A stretch of 64,000 nucleotides of DNA, taken from Typhlomys cinereus. Lineage: Eukaryota; Chordata; Mammalia; Rodentia; Platacanthomyidae. A program made the position numbers and the translations under genes. Shown one piece after another: positions 23,810 through 34,734 of the stretch; the stretch's first letter is position 1, and each line of letters starts with the position of its first letter. The stretch lies in assembly GCA_023101885.1 (NCBI GenBank), contig JALPQD010000088.1, positions 5,119,501 through 5,183,500 on the forward strand, read 5' to 3'. The notes under the pieces were generated by a model. The model was not told the DNA's origin, searched no databases, and saw nothing but the letters and a program-made list of their open reading frames with translations.

Positions 23810-24713
23810 GACATCCCCTTCTTCCTGTTTTTGAGCTTCTCAGTTCATCCTTGTTTCTCAGGTAGTAGATGATGGGGTTTAGCATGGGGATCCCAGCTCC
23901 ATAGAACATGGCCACTACCTTATGTTCTGCAAGTGGCCAACACTGGAATTGAGGTATGAGAAACGACCAGAGCTATAGAAGACAATTATTGGGATCAGAT
24001 GAGAGGTGCTGAAAGTAAGCCTTCATGCACCCATGAGTCAAATGAATCTTCATGACAGCAGCAATGATGTAGTCATAGGAAACCAAGACAACCAGAGTTA
24101 ACATACCACCAACTGCACGCACCACAAGGAAGTTCACCACCTGGCTGAAGAAGGTACTGGAACATGACAAGGCCATCAAGGCTGGCAGGTCACAGAAAAA
24201 GTGGTTAATGACTCGGGAACCACAGAAGTGGAGCTGGAATACAGAGCTCGTTTGGACCAACCCAGTGAGGAATCCCCCCACATAGGCTGTGATGGCCATC
24301 CCCATGCAGAGGGTGGGAGACATGAGGGCTGGGTAGAGCAGAGGGTTGGAGATGGCAGCATACCGGTCATACACCACGGTCGCCAGGAGGCTGCACTCTG
24401 TAGCCCCCATCCCAATAAAGAAGAAAAACTGGACAGCACAGCCCATGAAGGAGATGGCCTTATGCTCCTGGAAGAAGTCCCAGAGCATCTTGGGGGCTGT
24501 GGAGGAGGTGTAGGAGACATCCACCAAGGACAGGTTACCAAGGAAGAAGTACACGGGGGAGGGGAGCTTAGAGTCCATTCTGATGAGGATAATGAGACCC
24601 AGAAACAGCACAAAGAGAGTCACCTGCAGTAAGAGATGCTCTGAAAAGCCCAAAAAGATGAAGTCGGTCACTGTGCTAATGTTCCTTCCCATGTCATGTG
24701 TTGACTCTGGCAC
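23810..24713 (-). pseudogene. olfactory receptor pseudogene, family 5-like
   Basis: This is a seven-helix odorant receptor remnant. The open part (24713 down to 23973, 246 codons) shows an N-glycosylation site NIS near the start, FIFLGFSEH, PVYFFLGNLSLVD (TM2), GMGATECSLLA (TM3), YDRYAAISNPLLY in place of MAYDRY, and NHFFCDLPALMALSCS. The end of TM1 is shortened by several residues. After SYDYIIAAVMKI a small deletion shifts the frame and stops it. The TM7 text PMLNPIIYYLRNK continues in another frame at about 23830-23895. The wording is closest to OR5A/OR5AN-type receptors, which lie next to MPEG1 in other mammals (recalled synteny). It is not functional. Confidence 0.85.
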
Positions 24714-26359
24714 GCTCCCGTAGGTGAATCACAGAGGAGACCCTTGGGATATTAGAGCAAGGCCCTACCATCATCCACAGACAATTACTCTCCTTTTGAG
24801 AAACAACTCTTGGCCTGTTATTGCACCTTAGTGGAAACTGAACGTCTGACAATGGGTCACCAAGTTACCATGCGACCTGAGTTACACATCATGAGTTGGG
24901 TGTTATCTGACCCAGCTAGCCATAAAGTTGGACAGGCACAGCAGCAATCTATTACCAAATGGAAATGGTACATAAGAGACAGGGCCTGAGCGGGTCCTGA
25001 AGGCACAAGTAAGCTGTATGAAGAAGTTACCCAAAAGCCTATGGTTCCTCGGCCTGTTGCAATGCCTGTTCCCAAGCATGCACCTATGGCCTCCTGGGTG
25101 TGCCCTATGATCAGCTGACTGAGGAAGAGAAGACTAGGGCCTGATTCACAGATGGTTCTGCTTCATATTCAGGTGCCACCCAGAAGTGGACAGCCACAAT
25201 GCTACAACCCCTTTCTGCAACAACCCTGAAGGACACTGGAGAAGGGAAATCTTCGCAGTGGGCAGAACTTCGAGCAGTTCACATTGTTGTACACTTTGCC
25301 TGGAAGGAAAAATGGCCAGATGTGTGACTGTATACTGATTCATGGGTGTATCCAATGGTTTGGCAGGATGGTCAGGGACTTGGAAGGAGCATAATTGGAA
25401 AACTGATGAGAAAGACATCTGGGGAAGAAGCATGTGGATAGATCTCTCCCAATGGGCAAAGGACATAAAGTTATTTGCGTCTCATGTAAAGGCTCATCAA
25501 AAGAGGACATTGGCAGAAGAAACATTCAACAATCAGGTGGATAAGATGACTCGTTCTGTGGATAGTCAGCCTCTTTCCCCAGCCATTCCTGTCATTGCCC
25601 AATGGGTCCATGAACAAAGTGGACATGGTGGCAGAGATGGAGGTTATGCATGGGCTTGACAACATGGTCTTCTACTCACTAAGGCTGACCTGGCTACAGC
25701 TGCTGCTGAGTGCCAAATCTGCCAGCAGCAGAGACCAACACTGAGTCCCTGATATGGAGCCATTCCTCAGGGTGACCAACCAGCAACGTGGTGGCCGGTT
25801 GACTACATTGGACCACTTCCAAGATGGAAAGGGCAGCACTTTGTTCTTACCGGGATAGATACTTATTGTGGATATGGATTTGTCTTTCCTACACATAATG
25901 CTTCTGCCAAGACTACCATCCTTGGACTTACAGAATGCCTTATCCACAGTCATGGAATTCCACACAGTATTGCTTCTGACCAGGGAACTCATTTCACAGC
26001 TAAAGAAGTACGGCAGTGGGCTCATGACCATGGAATTCATTGGTCTTACCATGTTCCCCATCATCCTGAAGCAGCTGGCTTGATAGAATGGTGGAATGGC
26101 CTTTTAAAGGCCAATTAGGTGGTAATAGTCTGGAGGGATGGGGCAGAATTCTTCAGAAGGCAGTATATGCCTTAAACCAGCGTTCAATATATGGTACTGT
26201 GTCTCCTATAGCCAGGATTCACGGGTCCAGGAATCAAGGGGTGGAAACAGGAATAGCTCCCCTTATTATCATCCATAATGACCCATTAGGAAAATTTTTG
26301 CTTCCTGTTTCCCCAAGCCTGTATTCTACTGGCTTAGAAGTTTTGGGTCCAGAGCAGGA

Positions 26360-26815
26360 ATGCTTCTGCCAGGAGACACAGCAACTATTCCTTTGAACTG
26401 GAAGCTAAGGCTTCCTCCTGGTTATTTTGGACTTCTGATGCCCTTGAGTCAACAGGCTAAGAAAGGAATAACAGTGTTAGGAGGGGTCATTGACCCAGAC
26501 CACCAAGGAGAAATTGGATTGATTCTACATAATGGTGGTAAGGAAGAATACGTCTGGAGTATAGGATATCCACTAGGGCGTCTCTTGGTATTACCATGTC
26601 CTGTGATTAAGGTCAATGGGAATTTACAACAACCCAACACAGGAAAGACAGTAAATGGTCCAGATTCTCCAGGAATGAAGGTATGGATAACCCCTCCAGG
26701 TAAAGAGCCAAGACCTGTGGAAGTACTTGCTGATTTTGGAGGAAATACAGAATGGGTAGTAGAAGAAAGTAGTTATAAATACCACCTAAGACCACATAAC
26801 CAGTTACAGAAATGA
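26360..26815 (+). pseudogene. ERV-L dUTPase domain, open frame within degraded pol
   Basis: The open frame has 151 codons and carries dUTPase-type motifs: LPPGYFGLLMPLS, GGVIDPDHQGEIG (the motif holding the uridine-binding Asp) and a C-terminal region ending at a natural stop. Such enzymes hydrolyse dUTP to dUMP. In ERV-L it is made as the last part of the pol polyprotein, so with pol broken upstream it has no obvious way of being expressed. It could simply be open by chance. Confidence 0.75.
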
Positions 26816-27153
26816 GGATTATAATTGCCATGAGTGCTTCTGGTCTAGACTGTCAAGAATAGACTTGTGCATATGCACATACTCTAAGAAGATATTTATG
26901 TTATGTAATGTAATGTTAATCTGTAGTTATGAAATATTGTAATCTACATTATAATATTGTGTTATGGGACACTAAAGACTAAGCATTTCTCAAGGGGCAT
27001 TGTCATTGATCTTGGAAAAAATAATCATATACAGTTGTATGTGGATAGCTATATTATGTTAGGTGGAACTATGAATCTTACTGTTTTTATTTGGAGATTT
27101 TTTTAATGGCCTAAGGAAATGTGATTTGGTGTCAAGTTGACAAGGGGTGGACT

Positions 27154-27603
27154 TGTGATAGTTAAGCCTGGGTGTCAACTTGACACACCCAGTGTTAACT
27201 AAGCTGGGCTGAGACCACCTCTGGAAAGGATCAACTGAGACCACTTGATAGGATTATACCTGCCCTAGATACTATCAGGATCTCCAAGGCTCTCATAGGA
27301 TTCTCCCAGTACTGCATCATATAAAAAGGAGCCACCAAAGAGAACAGATGCCTTCTTGCAGGTGTGCTAGGAATTGTTCTTCCTTCTGGCCACTCGGTTT
27401 CTTTGATCTTTGACTAGACTAAGACGCTAGGAGTTCTCCAGCTTTCAGCCATGACCCATTTGAGTCCCCAACTGAACAGCTAGCTATTGGCAGCCATCGT
27501 TGGAACTACCTCAGTACTGGCAAGCCATTGTTGGACTACCTCGGCTACTGGCAGCTATCACTGGACTACCTGGGCCATATCTGTAAGCCAAATCAATAAA
27601 TTT

Positions 27604-27638
<35 letters not shown>

Positions 27639-27682
27639 TCATTCTGTGAATTCCGTGACTCTAGAGAACCCTAACTAATATA
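27154..27682 (+). mobile_element. 3' LTR of the ERV-L element
   Basis: The LTR begins TGTGATAG after a purine-rich stretch (AAGGGGTGG) and ends CTAACTAATATA. It contains CATATAAAAAGG (TATA-like, about 27318), AATAAA near 27594 and a CA/TA microsatellite at 27604-27638. The solo LTR at 49808-50300 belongs to the same family, which helps fix the ends. Confidence 0.82.
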
Positions 27683-27904
27683 CTCTGCCATTTTCAGAGC
27701 TCTCGAAGGATATTCCAGAGGTAATGAAAAGCTGGGTGAAGGAGCTATTGTGCTCTGTCACAGAATCATTGACTCCCAGAATCAGAAGATATTCCCCAAA
27801 GCAAAGGTCCTACCCCTGATGAAGAATTTTTCTCCACACACATAAAGGTCATAGTCACAGTGATCTGCCATATCTCTTCATGAACTATGAATGAAACGTG
27901 GATG
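27683..27904. other. no gene seen
   Basis: This is short unassigned sequence between the ERV-L LTR and the next L1. Confidence 0.5.
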
Positions 27905-29120
27905 TCAGTTGCCTTTTTTAATTATTTTTTTTTCCACTCATACAAACTTAATAGCTACCTTGGTCCCCTCCCTCCCTCTACCCCTCCCCGGACCCCCTTG
28001 CCCCCTCCCCCATTTCCCCTTCCTTTCACCCCCTCCATCCCTTTTTCCGAGTGTCCCCCCCCATCCTGCCCCAACCCCTGGAGCATCCTTTAGTGTGAAT
28101 GTCAAACTTCCCTCTGTGTCCTCCTCTCTGATGAGGTGTATGGATTCAGCAGCATTGGCTAGAGCTCTTTCTTGAGCTCCCCTTTAGTATGGGAACACAA
28201 TTGTGACTGTTAATCCCTTGCCTCTAAGGATCCTAGTGCCTGTGATCCATGCTAGACTTTGGGGGGGTCATTGATATGCCAGTTATTTTGCAGGTCATGC
28301 AAAGTCCTATTATGGTTACTTTGGCCCTAACTTGTGTGGAGAGTCTTGTGTATCATTGCTCTTCCCCATCTTTAGGCTCTTACAATCTTACTGCCCCCCT
28401 TCCACAAGTTTCCCTGAGCTTTAGGATGGGGAGAGATTTGGCTGGTCTGGATCCAGGTGATTAATGTAGGGTCTCTGATGTTCCGAATTATGGTTTGTTG
28501 TTTTTTTCAGTTTTGCTGTTCCTGCACTGCCCTCGGCTCCATCCTGATGGGTATTGGAGGTCACCTCCTAGTCAGAGATCAAAGGCTGTTAAAATAATCT
28601 TAATTTCAAAGGTAGATGGCATAAGAGGTCAGTGTCCCACTTGCAGGATAGTTACCATCTATCTGCCAGACTCTATGCCCTCTCTGACTGGTGAGATCAA
28701 CTCCCCTCAGTTGCAAGTGACCAGGAAGGAAAATGAGTGAGCTTAACCAGGTGTCTCACTACTTATTTGCAGTACTTGATGGTGACCTATTTTCTATGCT
28801 GTAGCATGATCCCCTCTCTCCTTGTTTCTGGGGGAGCCTCCTTCCTCTTCCTTCCTGTTTATAATCTTTGCAAATACTGTAGGTATTACAGAGATTTATC
28901 TTTGAATATGTCATTAAATGGGTTTGGTACTAGGATCCACCTATTAGGGAGTACATATGGCGCTTAATTTTCTGTGTCTGGGATACTTCACTCAATATAA
29001 TTTTTTCTGATTCCATCCATTTCCTGGCAAATTTCATTAATTCATCTTTTTTGATGGTTGAGTAGTATTCCATTGTATAAATGTACCACATTTTCCTTAT
29101 CCACTTGTCAGTCAGTTGTG
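27905..29120 (-). mobile_element. LINE-1 3' end
   Basis: Read on the minus strand, the element enters in the ORF2 C-terminus near 29120 (WYIYTME-like text at 29040-29100). It then runs through the 3'UTR to a tail at 27905. The polypurine tract appears here as C/T-rich sequence at 27965-28085. Confidence 0.85.
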
Positions 29121-30506
29121 TTTTCTTTGTTTTATTATCTGGATCATTGTCTTCACTGTCAATAACAACATACTATGAGAGGAGTTGTTAATGATTCTTG
29201 GGCCTTAGCATCTTCTGTCTTCAATTACTCCCAGGGATGTACAAATTTTAAAAGATCCTGAATTGTATTAAGATAGAAAACATGTTTTCAGACTCAAAAT
29301 GTCTTAAGAAAAAGGCATATATGGAATGGAAATGGCTGTCCTGTGTTTTATTCCAGAAAGTAAGAGAAAGAAGATCAGAAAATTAATAGTTTGACTAAAG
29401 ACAAGTAGAGGGATTCCATGTAGGAAAAAACAATTATGATCAAACATCTAGCAAGGCTTTTCTGCTTAGCTGCTCAGCTGTAGTTGCCGTCAAATATCTC
29501 CTTTATTTACATTGTCATTGATCTTTATAGCAAAATATTTGTTCATTTCATCATTCTTAGTAAAATTTGCATTTATTTCTGTTCCCCCACCCCTGTTTAC
29601 TTATTAACATTATAATCTCAATGCTTTGCACATTGTAGATTCAAACAATGTCATGCATGATTTTTGATTTATAATGTTTATGTGTCATGGACAAGAGAGT
29701 TATTAAATTTATGTAAGAGCAAGATATGAAGTGGTGAGTCAACTGAATTTTTGATTACACAAACATCTTCTGTTTCCTAAATCTGACCAAAAAAATCATT
29801 TCATCATGTCTCTGGGCAATGTATGGGTTTATCACATAGATCTAACAGAGATAAAGATGATCATTTTCCCATCCCACGTGACCAAAAGATGGCTGGGTAT
29901 CTATAATTTGGAAGTGACCGTGATGAGTTTTTGTATCCTCAGCATTGTTGTGACTGTTACAGCTTTTGAGTTACACATTAAGAGACAAAAAAAAAAAAAA
30001 AAAGAAGGGCTAGCATCATTGTGGAATGATGGAATCATTGTGGAATCATTTGATGTGGATGCCGTGCATATCCATAGTTCAGTGTTGATTTGGTGGGACG
30101 TGGTGAAGGAAACAGAGGCATCAGGAACAGAGCAATGTTGCTTATGGGGATCATTTTTCCTCTATCACTTGTTGGGGTGCTAGGGCCTCACAGATGTTCA
30201 GTAGATAAAGGGTTATCATATAGTTATTATGTAGACACTGTAAACTTGTGCTAACCCAAACAATGGCATCTGCCCTATTGGATGTACCTTCTGAATGTCC
30301 AAAAATCACTGAGAGTGTATTTAAACTATTAAACTACTAAAATGTCACACCCAGAACTTGGCTTTCCTAGATTTCCCCTACCATGATCAGAAAACTAAAA
30401 CCAAAAGAGATAAAGATCGTGTCTGCATAGCTTGTTAGTATTCCAGGCCTAAGCAAGGTCTGTATCTCATTCTTTGGAAATTGATCCTTCCCCTGTACCA
30501 TACTCT
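29121..30506. other. no gene seen
   Basis: The sequence is AT-rich and largely unassigned. An A run lies at 29987-30003. The plus-strand open frame at 29806-30183 crosses that A run and has no recognisable domain, so it is not called. Confidence 0.45.
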
Positions 30507-30521
30507 AAAGCCTGGATTCTT

Positions 30522-30837
30522 TTTTTTTTTTTTTTGCGTTCCTGCATCAACTTTTATTTTATTTTATTTTTTACATTTTTTATTATTTCTGCTCATACAA
30601 ACTTGGTAGGTACACCAATTCCCTCCCTCCCTCCTCCTCCCCCTGACCCCCCTGCTCCCCCTCCCCTCACCCCTCCCTCCCTATCCCCCATTGCCTCCCC
30701 CCCAATCCCCGGAGAATCCTTTAATGTGTATGCCAGACTCTCCTCTGGGCCCTCCTCTCTGATGACGTACAAGGACCCAGCGGCATTTCCCAGAACCCTT
30801 TCCTGTGTTCCCCTTAAGCATAGGAACACTACTGTGC
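30522..30837 (-). mobile_element. LINE-1 3'UTR insertion with target-site duplication
   Basis: This is a short 5' truncated L1 3' end, tail at the left. It is flanked by the perfect 15-base duplication AAAGCCTGGATTCTT at 30507-30521 and 30838-30852. The exact flanking repeat suggests recent arrival. Confidence 0.9.
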
Positions 30838-30852
30838 AAAGCCTGGATTCTT

Positions 30853-32573
30853 AATGCAAACTAAACAGACCACAAAGAAGATTTCATGTGTATGTATGTG
30901 CAGACACATTCAGGCTTCCACACTCCATGAGTCTCTATAACATTAAAAACACTTTAGCTCGTAAGATTTAAAACATATGTATTGATTCAAGTCCTAGGTC
31001 TTTTCATGCACAGCCTTTGGATAATTGTTTGGTAGTTCTGAATCATAAGCACCTCATCTTTAGAACAGGTAGTAGGTAATTAACTTGGCTCAGTGCTTTC
31101 TAGTTCATTTTAATTCCTTCCTATTTCAATTTGTAAATAACAGAAAAGTTTCACAAGAACTGTGTCTTGTCTGAATTCTAGAGCACAGATGTCAAGTCCA
31201 GCTTCTCTCAGTAAGGACAGGAAACGAGAGAGGGAAGCTCTGAGCATCTTGTCTGGTCCACCTTCCTTGACTTTCATAGTCTCTTAGTTGCTCATTCTGT
31301 GTTCCTAGGATTCATCAGTAGCTAAATCCAAAGACAAGGAAAAGGCAGACTCACCTACAACACCTTAATTACACGGTTCAGTTAGATGGCCAAGATTATA
31401 TGTTCAGAAGCAAAAAGCAGTTCATCTCTGCCAGCATGTGGAACACAGGCCACAACCAAGAAGATAAGTAATATTCGGATACAGCTCTATTAAATTAGCC
31501 AGCTAGAGAATGTCATTGGGTCTTCCTAAATGGTGGGGAACACACTGTCCCCAAAGAGGACCAGTGGCTTGGCTGGCTGGGTTAAGGAGTAAAGAGGAGG
31601 GCGCCACCTCTGTATGGAGAAAGTTGTTATCCATTGGCCCTGCTCCCACTGCATTCTGGGTCCATGATCTAGTTCCCTGATCTGGTTTCCTAGAGTCACT
31701 GAAATCCAAGCGTGGATTCTGGTTCTAAAATAAGCAACCATTTCAAACAATAGTGGTTACCTTGGAAAAATAACCTGATACTTATGGAACCAGTATGAAT
31801 GACCCCTAGGGTTAGAATTGAAGGTAAATTAAACCTCAGAGAAGGGGTGAGAGGAAGACATAGAGAAAAAGTGAAGGAAAGAGACAGAATGGGGAGGAGA
31901 CTGTTTCTCAGGAAAACAATAATGTAGTCTGCCATGAATAGCTCTTCTGAAAAGACTGTCTTGTAATCGTGAATGAAAGATTGGGTGCCTAGCTTGAATC
32001 TGAAAAACAGCGAGACTGGGAAGAGAATCCACAGTGCTCAGGTGATTCTGACTTGCCTCAACATCCACAGTATTTACTGGGTTGTACACAAGGAAATAGA
32101 AACTGAGAGTGCACTTAGGTTTACAATGCAAATACCTAAGAGTTCTCTTAACATAATTATATTTGTCTAATAAATAACTTTGATGGCATGTACCTACATA
32201 TTTATTAGAGCATGTAATTCAATCTTTTCATAGAAAAAATATCAAAGCAATTCTCTGGTTTCTTCTTCCTTAGTGCAGAGTGAAACCTACTAGTGAGGCA
32301 CTAGTCATTCTTTTCTCCTTCCCTCTCTCAGAAAAGATTCTCTTATCCTTTTCTTGTTTGAAGTAATGTCAATAAAATCTAGAAGGCCTCTTTCCTTGCC
32401 TTCTCTATCTGCAGGCAACTGGTGGATGGGTCAGGCAATTTTAACCTCATTGTTCATAATCTGCCATAACCTTGTAACTGGTCTGTCTGCCTTCCCATGC
32501 TCTCTAGTTCATTCCTGCTTATTTCTTGCTCAAGAGTGGTTCTTGCTTTGTTGCTTGTTAATAGCCCAGTAAA
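30853..32573. other. no gene seen
   Basis: The sequence is mostly unique-looking. Positions 31500-31720 are somewhat more GC-rich with short overlapping minus-strand frames, none recognised. No repeat was identified with confidence. Confidence 0.4.
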
Positions 32574-32795
32574 TGCTGGGGGATGTGGCTTAGGGGTTAA
32601 AATTTTTGCCTTGCAAGCAAGAGGACCTGAGTTCAGATTCCAGATCCTACGGCTGGATGGATATGGTGGTGGCTTGTTATTATGGTTCTGAGAGGCAAAC
32701 CCTGGGAAACCCCAGATTAAAGGTACAGCAATCCAGGATGATTCCTGATACTGTCTTTGGATCTTCATAGACATATATTTGTACCATACATACAA
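32574..32795 (+). repeat. tRNA-derived SINE
   Basis: The head reads GGGGGATGTGGCTTAGGGGT, then GCCTTGCAAGCAAGAGGACC and GAGTTCAGATTCC. These are A-box and B-box positions of a tRNA-like RNA polymerase III promoter. The body is diverged. Confidence 0.65.
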
Positions 32796-32961
32796 AAAAG
32801 TGGCACAAAAATATCCAAATTCTTTATTATTTTGGTCTTTAAAATACGGAGTATCTGACCGGAGAATGCTTAGCTGTAATCAGGCATTTCAAATCTTTCC
32901 CCATCCCAAGGCTCAGGGAACCTTTTGGAAGAGGGCGACAGAAGATTGTAACAGCCTAAGG

Positions 32962-32962
<1 letters not shown>

Positions 32963-33009
<47 letters not shown>

Positions 33010-33210
33010 CCAAGGGCACTGTATGCCCGTAGAGGCCCAAGGGTAGATCCGGGAACCACCTCTTTGCTTTGCTCTAGAGTTCCCAGGTTTCAACTTCTAG
33101 GGACGTGTACAATCTCCTGACATTTCTCCCCCACCATCGCCCTGGATGCAAACTCAGTACCTTCTGCTTGTGAAGCAGAAATTTAATCTCTGAACCATCT
33201 CTCCAGCCCT
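32963..33210 (-). repeat. B2/B3-type SINE with (TG)n
   Basis: The head is at the right (GGGCTGGAGAGATGGTTCAG on the minus strand, ending at 33210). A (TG)n run at 32963-33007 forms the left end. Confidence 0.85.
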
Positions 33211-34734
33211 AATTTCAGCTTTTGCGTATAAGAAATTGCAGTGTTTCCTCTAAACAACTTGACTACCTTTGCAGAAAACTGTACATAAACTTAACAATGA
33301 CTGGTAGAATTAGCCATTATACTATATGTCTGAATGTTTATGTTGAAGACACAGACCAATAAATCATTGGAATTAAAGATAGTTTGGCTAACTCAGTATG
33401 TACAAGAAGTCATTACAAGTCAATTGCAGGTCCAATGAAAGGTACTTGCCACCAAGTCTGATGACTTGAGTTCAATTTCTAGGACTCACATGGTGGAGGA
33501 AGAGGACCAACTCCTGAAAGTTCTCTTCTGTATTCCGTACATGTGGCATGGCACATGCACACATGTGCACATATACACATGCATGTACAAGATAAACTAA
33601 TAAAACGCTAAAAATTTTAAAAATCAATTTCACATCTAGTTCCAGAAGGAAATTTTCAGAATCAGGAACTAATTTAAATAGTGTTCAGAGTCACACTTGA
33701 TAGTAAGAAAAAGTTGCTAGGAAAAGTCAAAAACTTGTATGAAAATATCAAAGAATTACATTTCATTCTCTGGTGACTATTTCATAGTAACCCAAAAGTT
33801 TTAGTTGTCTCCAAGAAATATAAAGTAGAAAACATTATTTTCTTATTGAGAAGCAGAGTATAGTCATTTACTGTGTCTGTGATTCTTGACCCATTCCTTC
33901 AGACCTGTGTGCATCTGTTGCCTCATCTATAGGTGAGAATAACCAATACTTCAAGGGATTTGTGGTGACTTAATTACATATGGTATTTAGAAACTATAAA
34001 GGAACAAGTTAGCCTTTTAAAAAAGCAGAAATTTTATGCTATAATGAGTATATATTAAAGATCAGTGGCTAGTTAAAAATTCTTTACAGAGAAAATTTGA
34101 GATTATTGGCTGGTGAGAGAATGCAGCTCTGTGGTTAAGGTGTAAACTATCAAAGAAGTCCCCTATTTCTCACACTGCACTAATATTTAAAATTCCATAT
34201 TAGATCTTTTCCAAAGGAACAACCTGTTTCTGTTGAAATTACTATTATTTATGAGTTTTCTAAAAAGTAAAATAAATGTAGATAATGAACCTGGATGTCT
34301 GGGGTCTTTGAGTTAAGTAAATAATACTTCACAGGTTAAGAAAGAAAGAAAACAGACCCAAAGGGTTTTGACAGTAAAAGCATAATGCCTCCATTTGCTC
34401 TTACTCACCCAGCTAGTTTGGCAATATGTGGCAGCGACAAATGTACTTTGCTGAAATTTGGGCAGGGGCATGGCAATGCTTTTCTCTTGGACAGTGCTCA
34501 AGTGCCTGGATATGTATAGAGATCTCTTAGAAATTAACAGGCACAGCTTTCCTTTGTAGGGCTTTGTCATAAGGCCTGCACCATCAGAGTGTGGGTTCCA
34601 ACTCCCATCTCACATCCAGCTCTGCTGTTCTTGCAATCACACCCCTAGGCCCAGTGTTTTTTAACAGTGTGTAGTGGCTTGGATCCCCTCTCACATATCC
34701 ATGCCAGTGGCCTCCACCTTCTTACCCCCTCATG
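33211..34734. other. no gene seen; SINE fragment at 33425-33620
   Basis: Positions 33425-33620 contain a diverged plus-strand SINE (GATGACTTGAGTTCAATTTC B-box-like text, then CA-rich tail). The rest is AT-rich with no recognised gene. Confidence 0.45.

Larger units (their letters stand above)
24735..27682 (+). mobile_element. ERV-L-type endogenous retrovirus, 3' half
   Basis: The element is 5' truncated. It retains the end of the RT/RNase H region (about 24735-25560), the integrase HHCC zinc-binding part (25594-25740) and core (about 25790-26200; DYIG, SDQGTHF and HHPEAAG carry the three acidic positions). A dUTPase frame, an unassigned tail and the 3' LTR follow. A dUTPase placed after integrase is characteristic of the ERV-L group (class III). 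The pol part is broken by stops and frameshifts, for example a stop at 25657-25659. The left edge abuts the olfactory receptor pseudogene. Confidence 0.88.

Noticed and set aside
24201..24632. 143-codon plus-strand frame opposite the olfactory receptor pseudogene
   Set aside because: It is a shadow of the receptor reading frame.
25672..26064. 130-codon minus-strand frame opposite ERV-L integrase
   Set aside because: It is a shadow of the integrase region.
29806..30183. 125-codon plus-strand frame
   Set aside because: It crosses an A run giving a Lys stretch and shows no domain.
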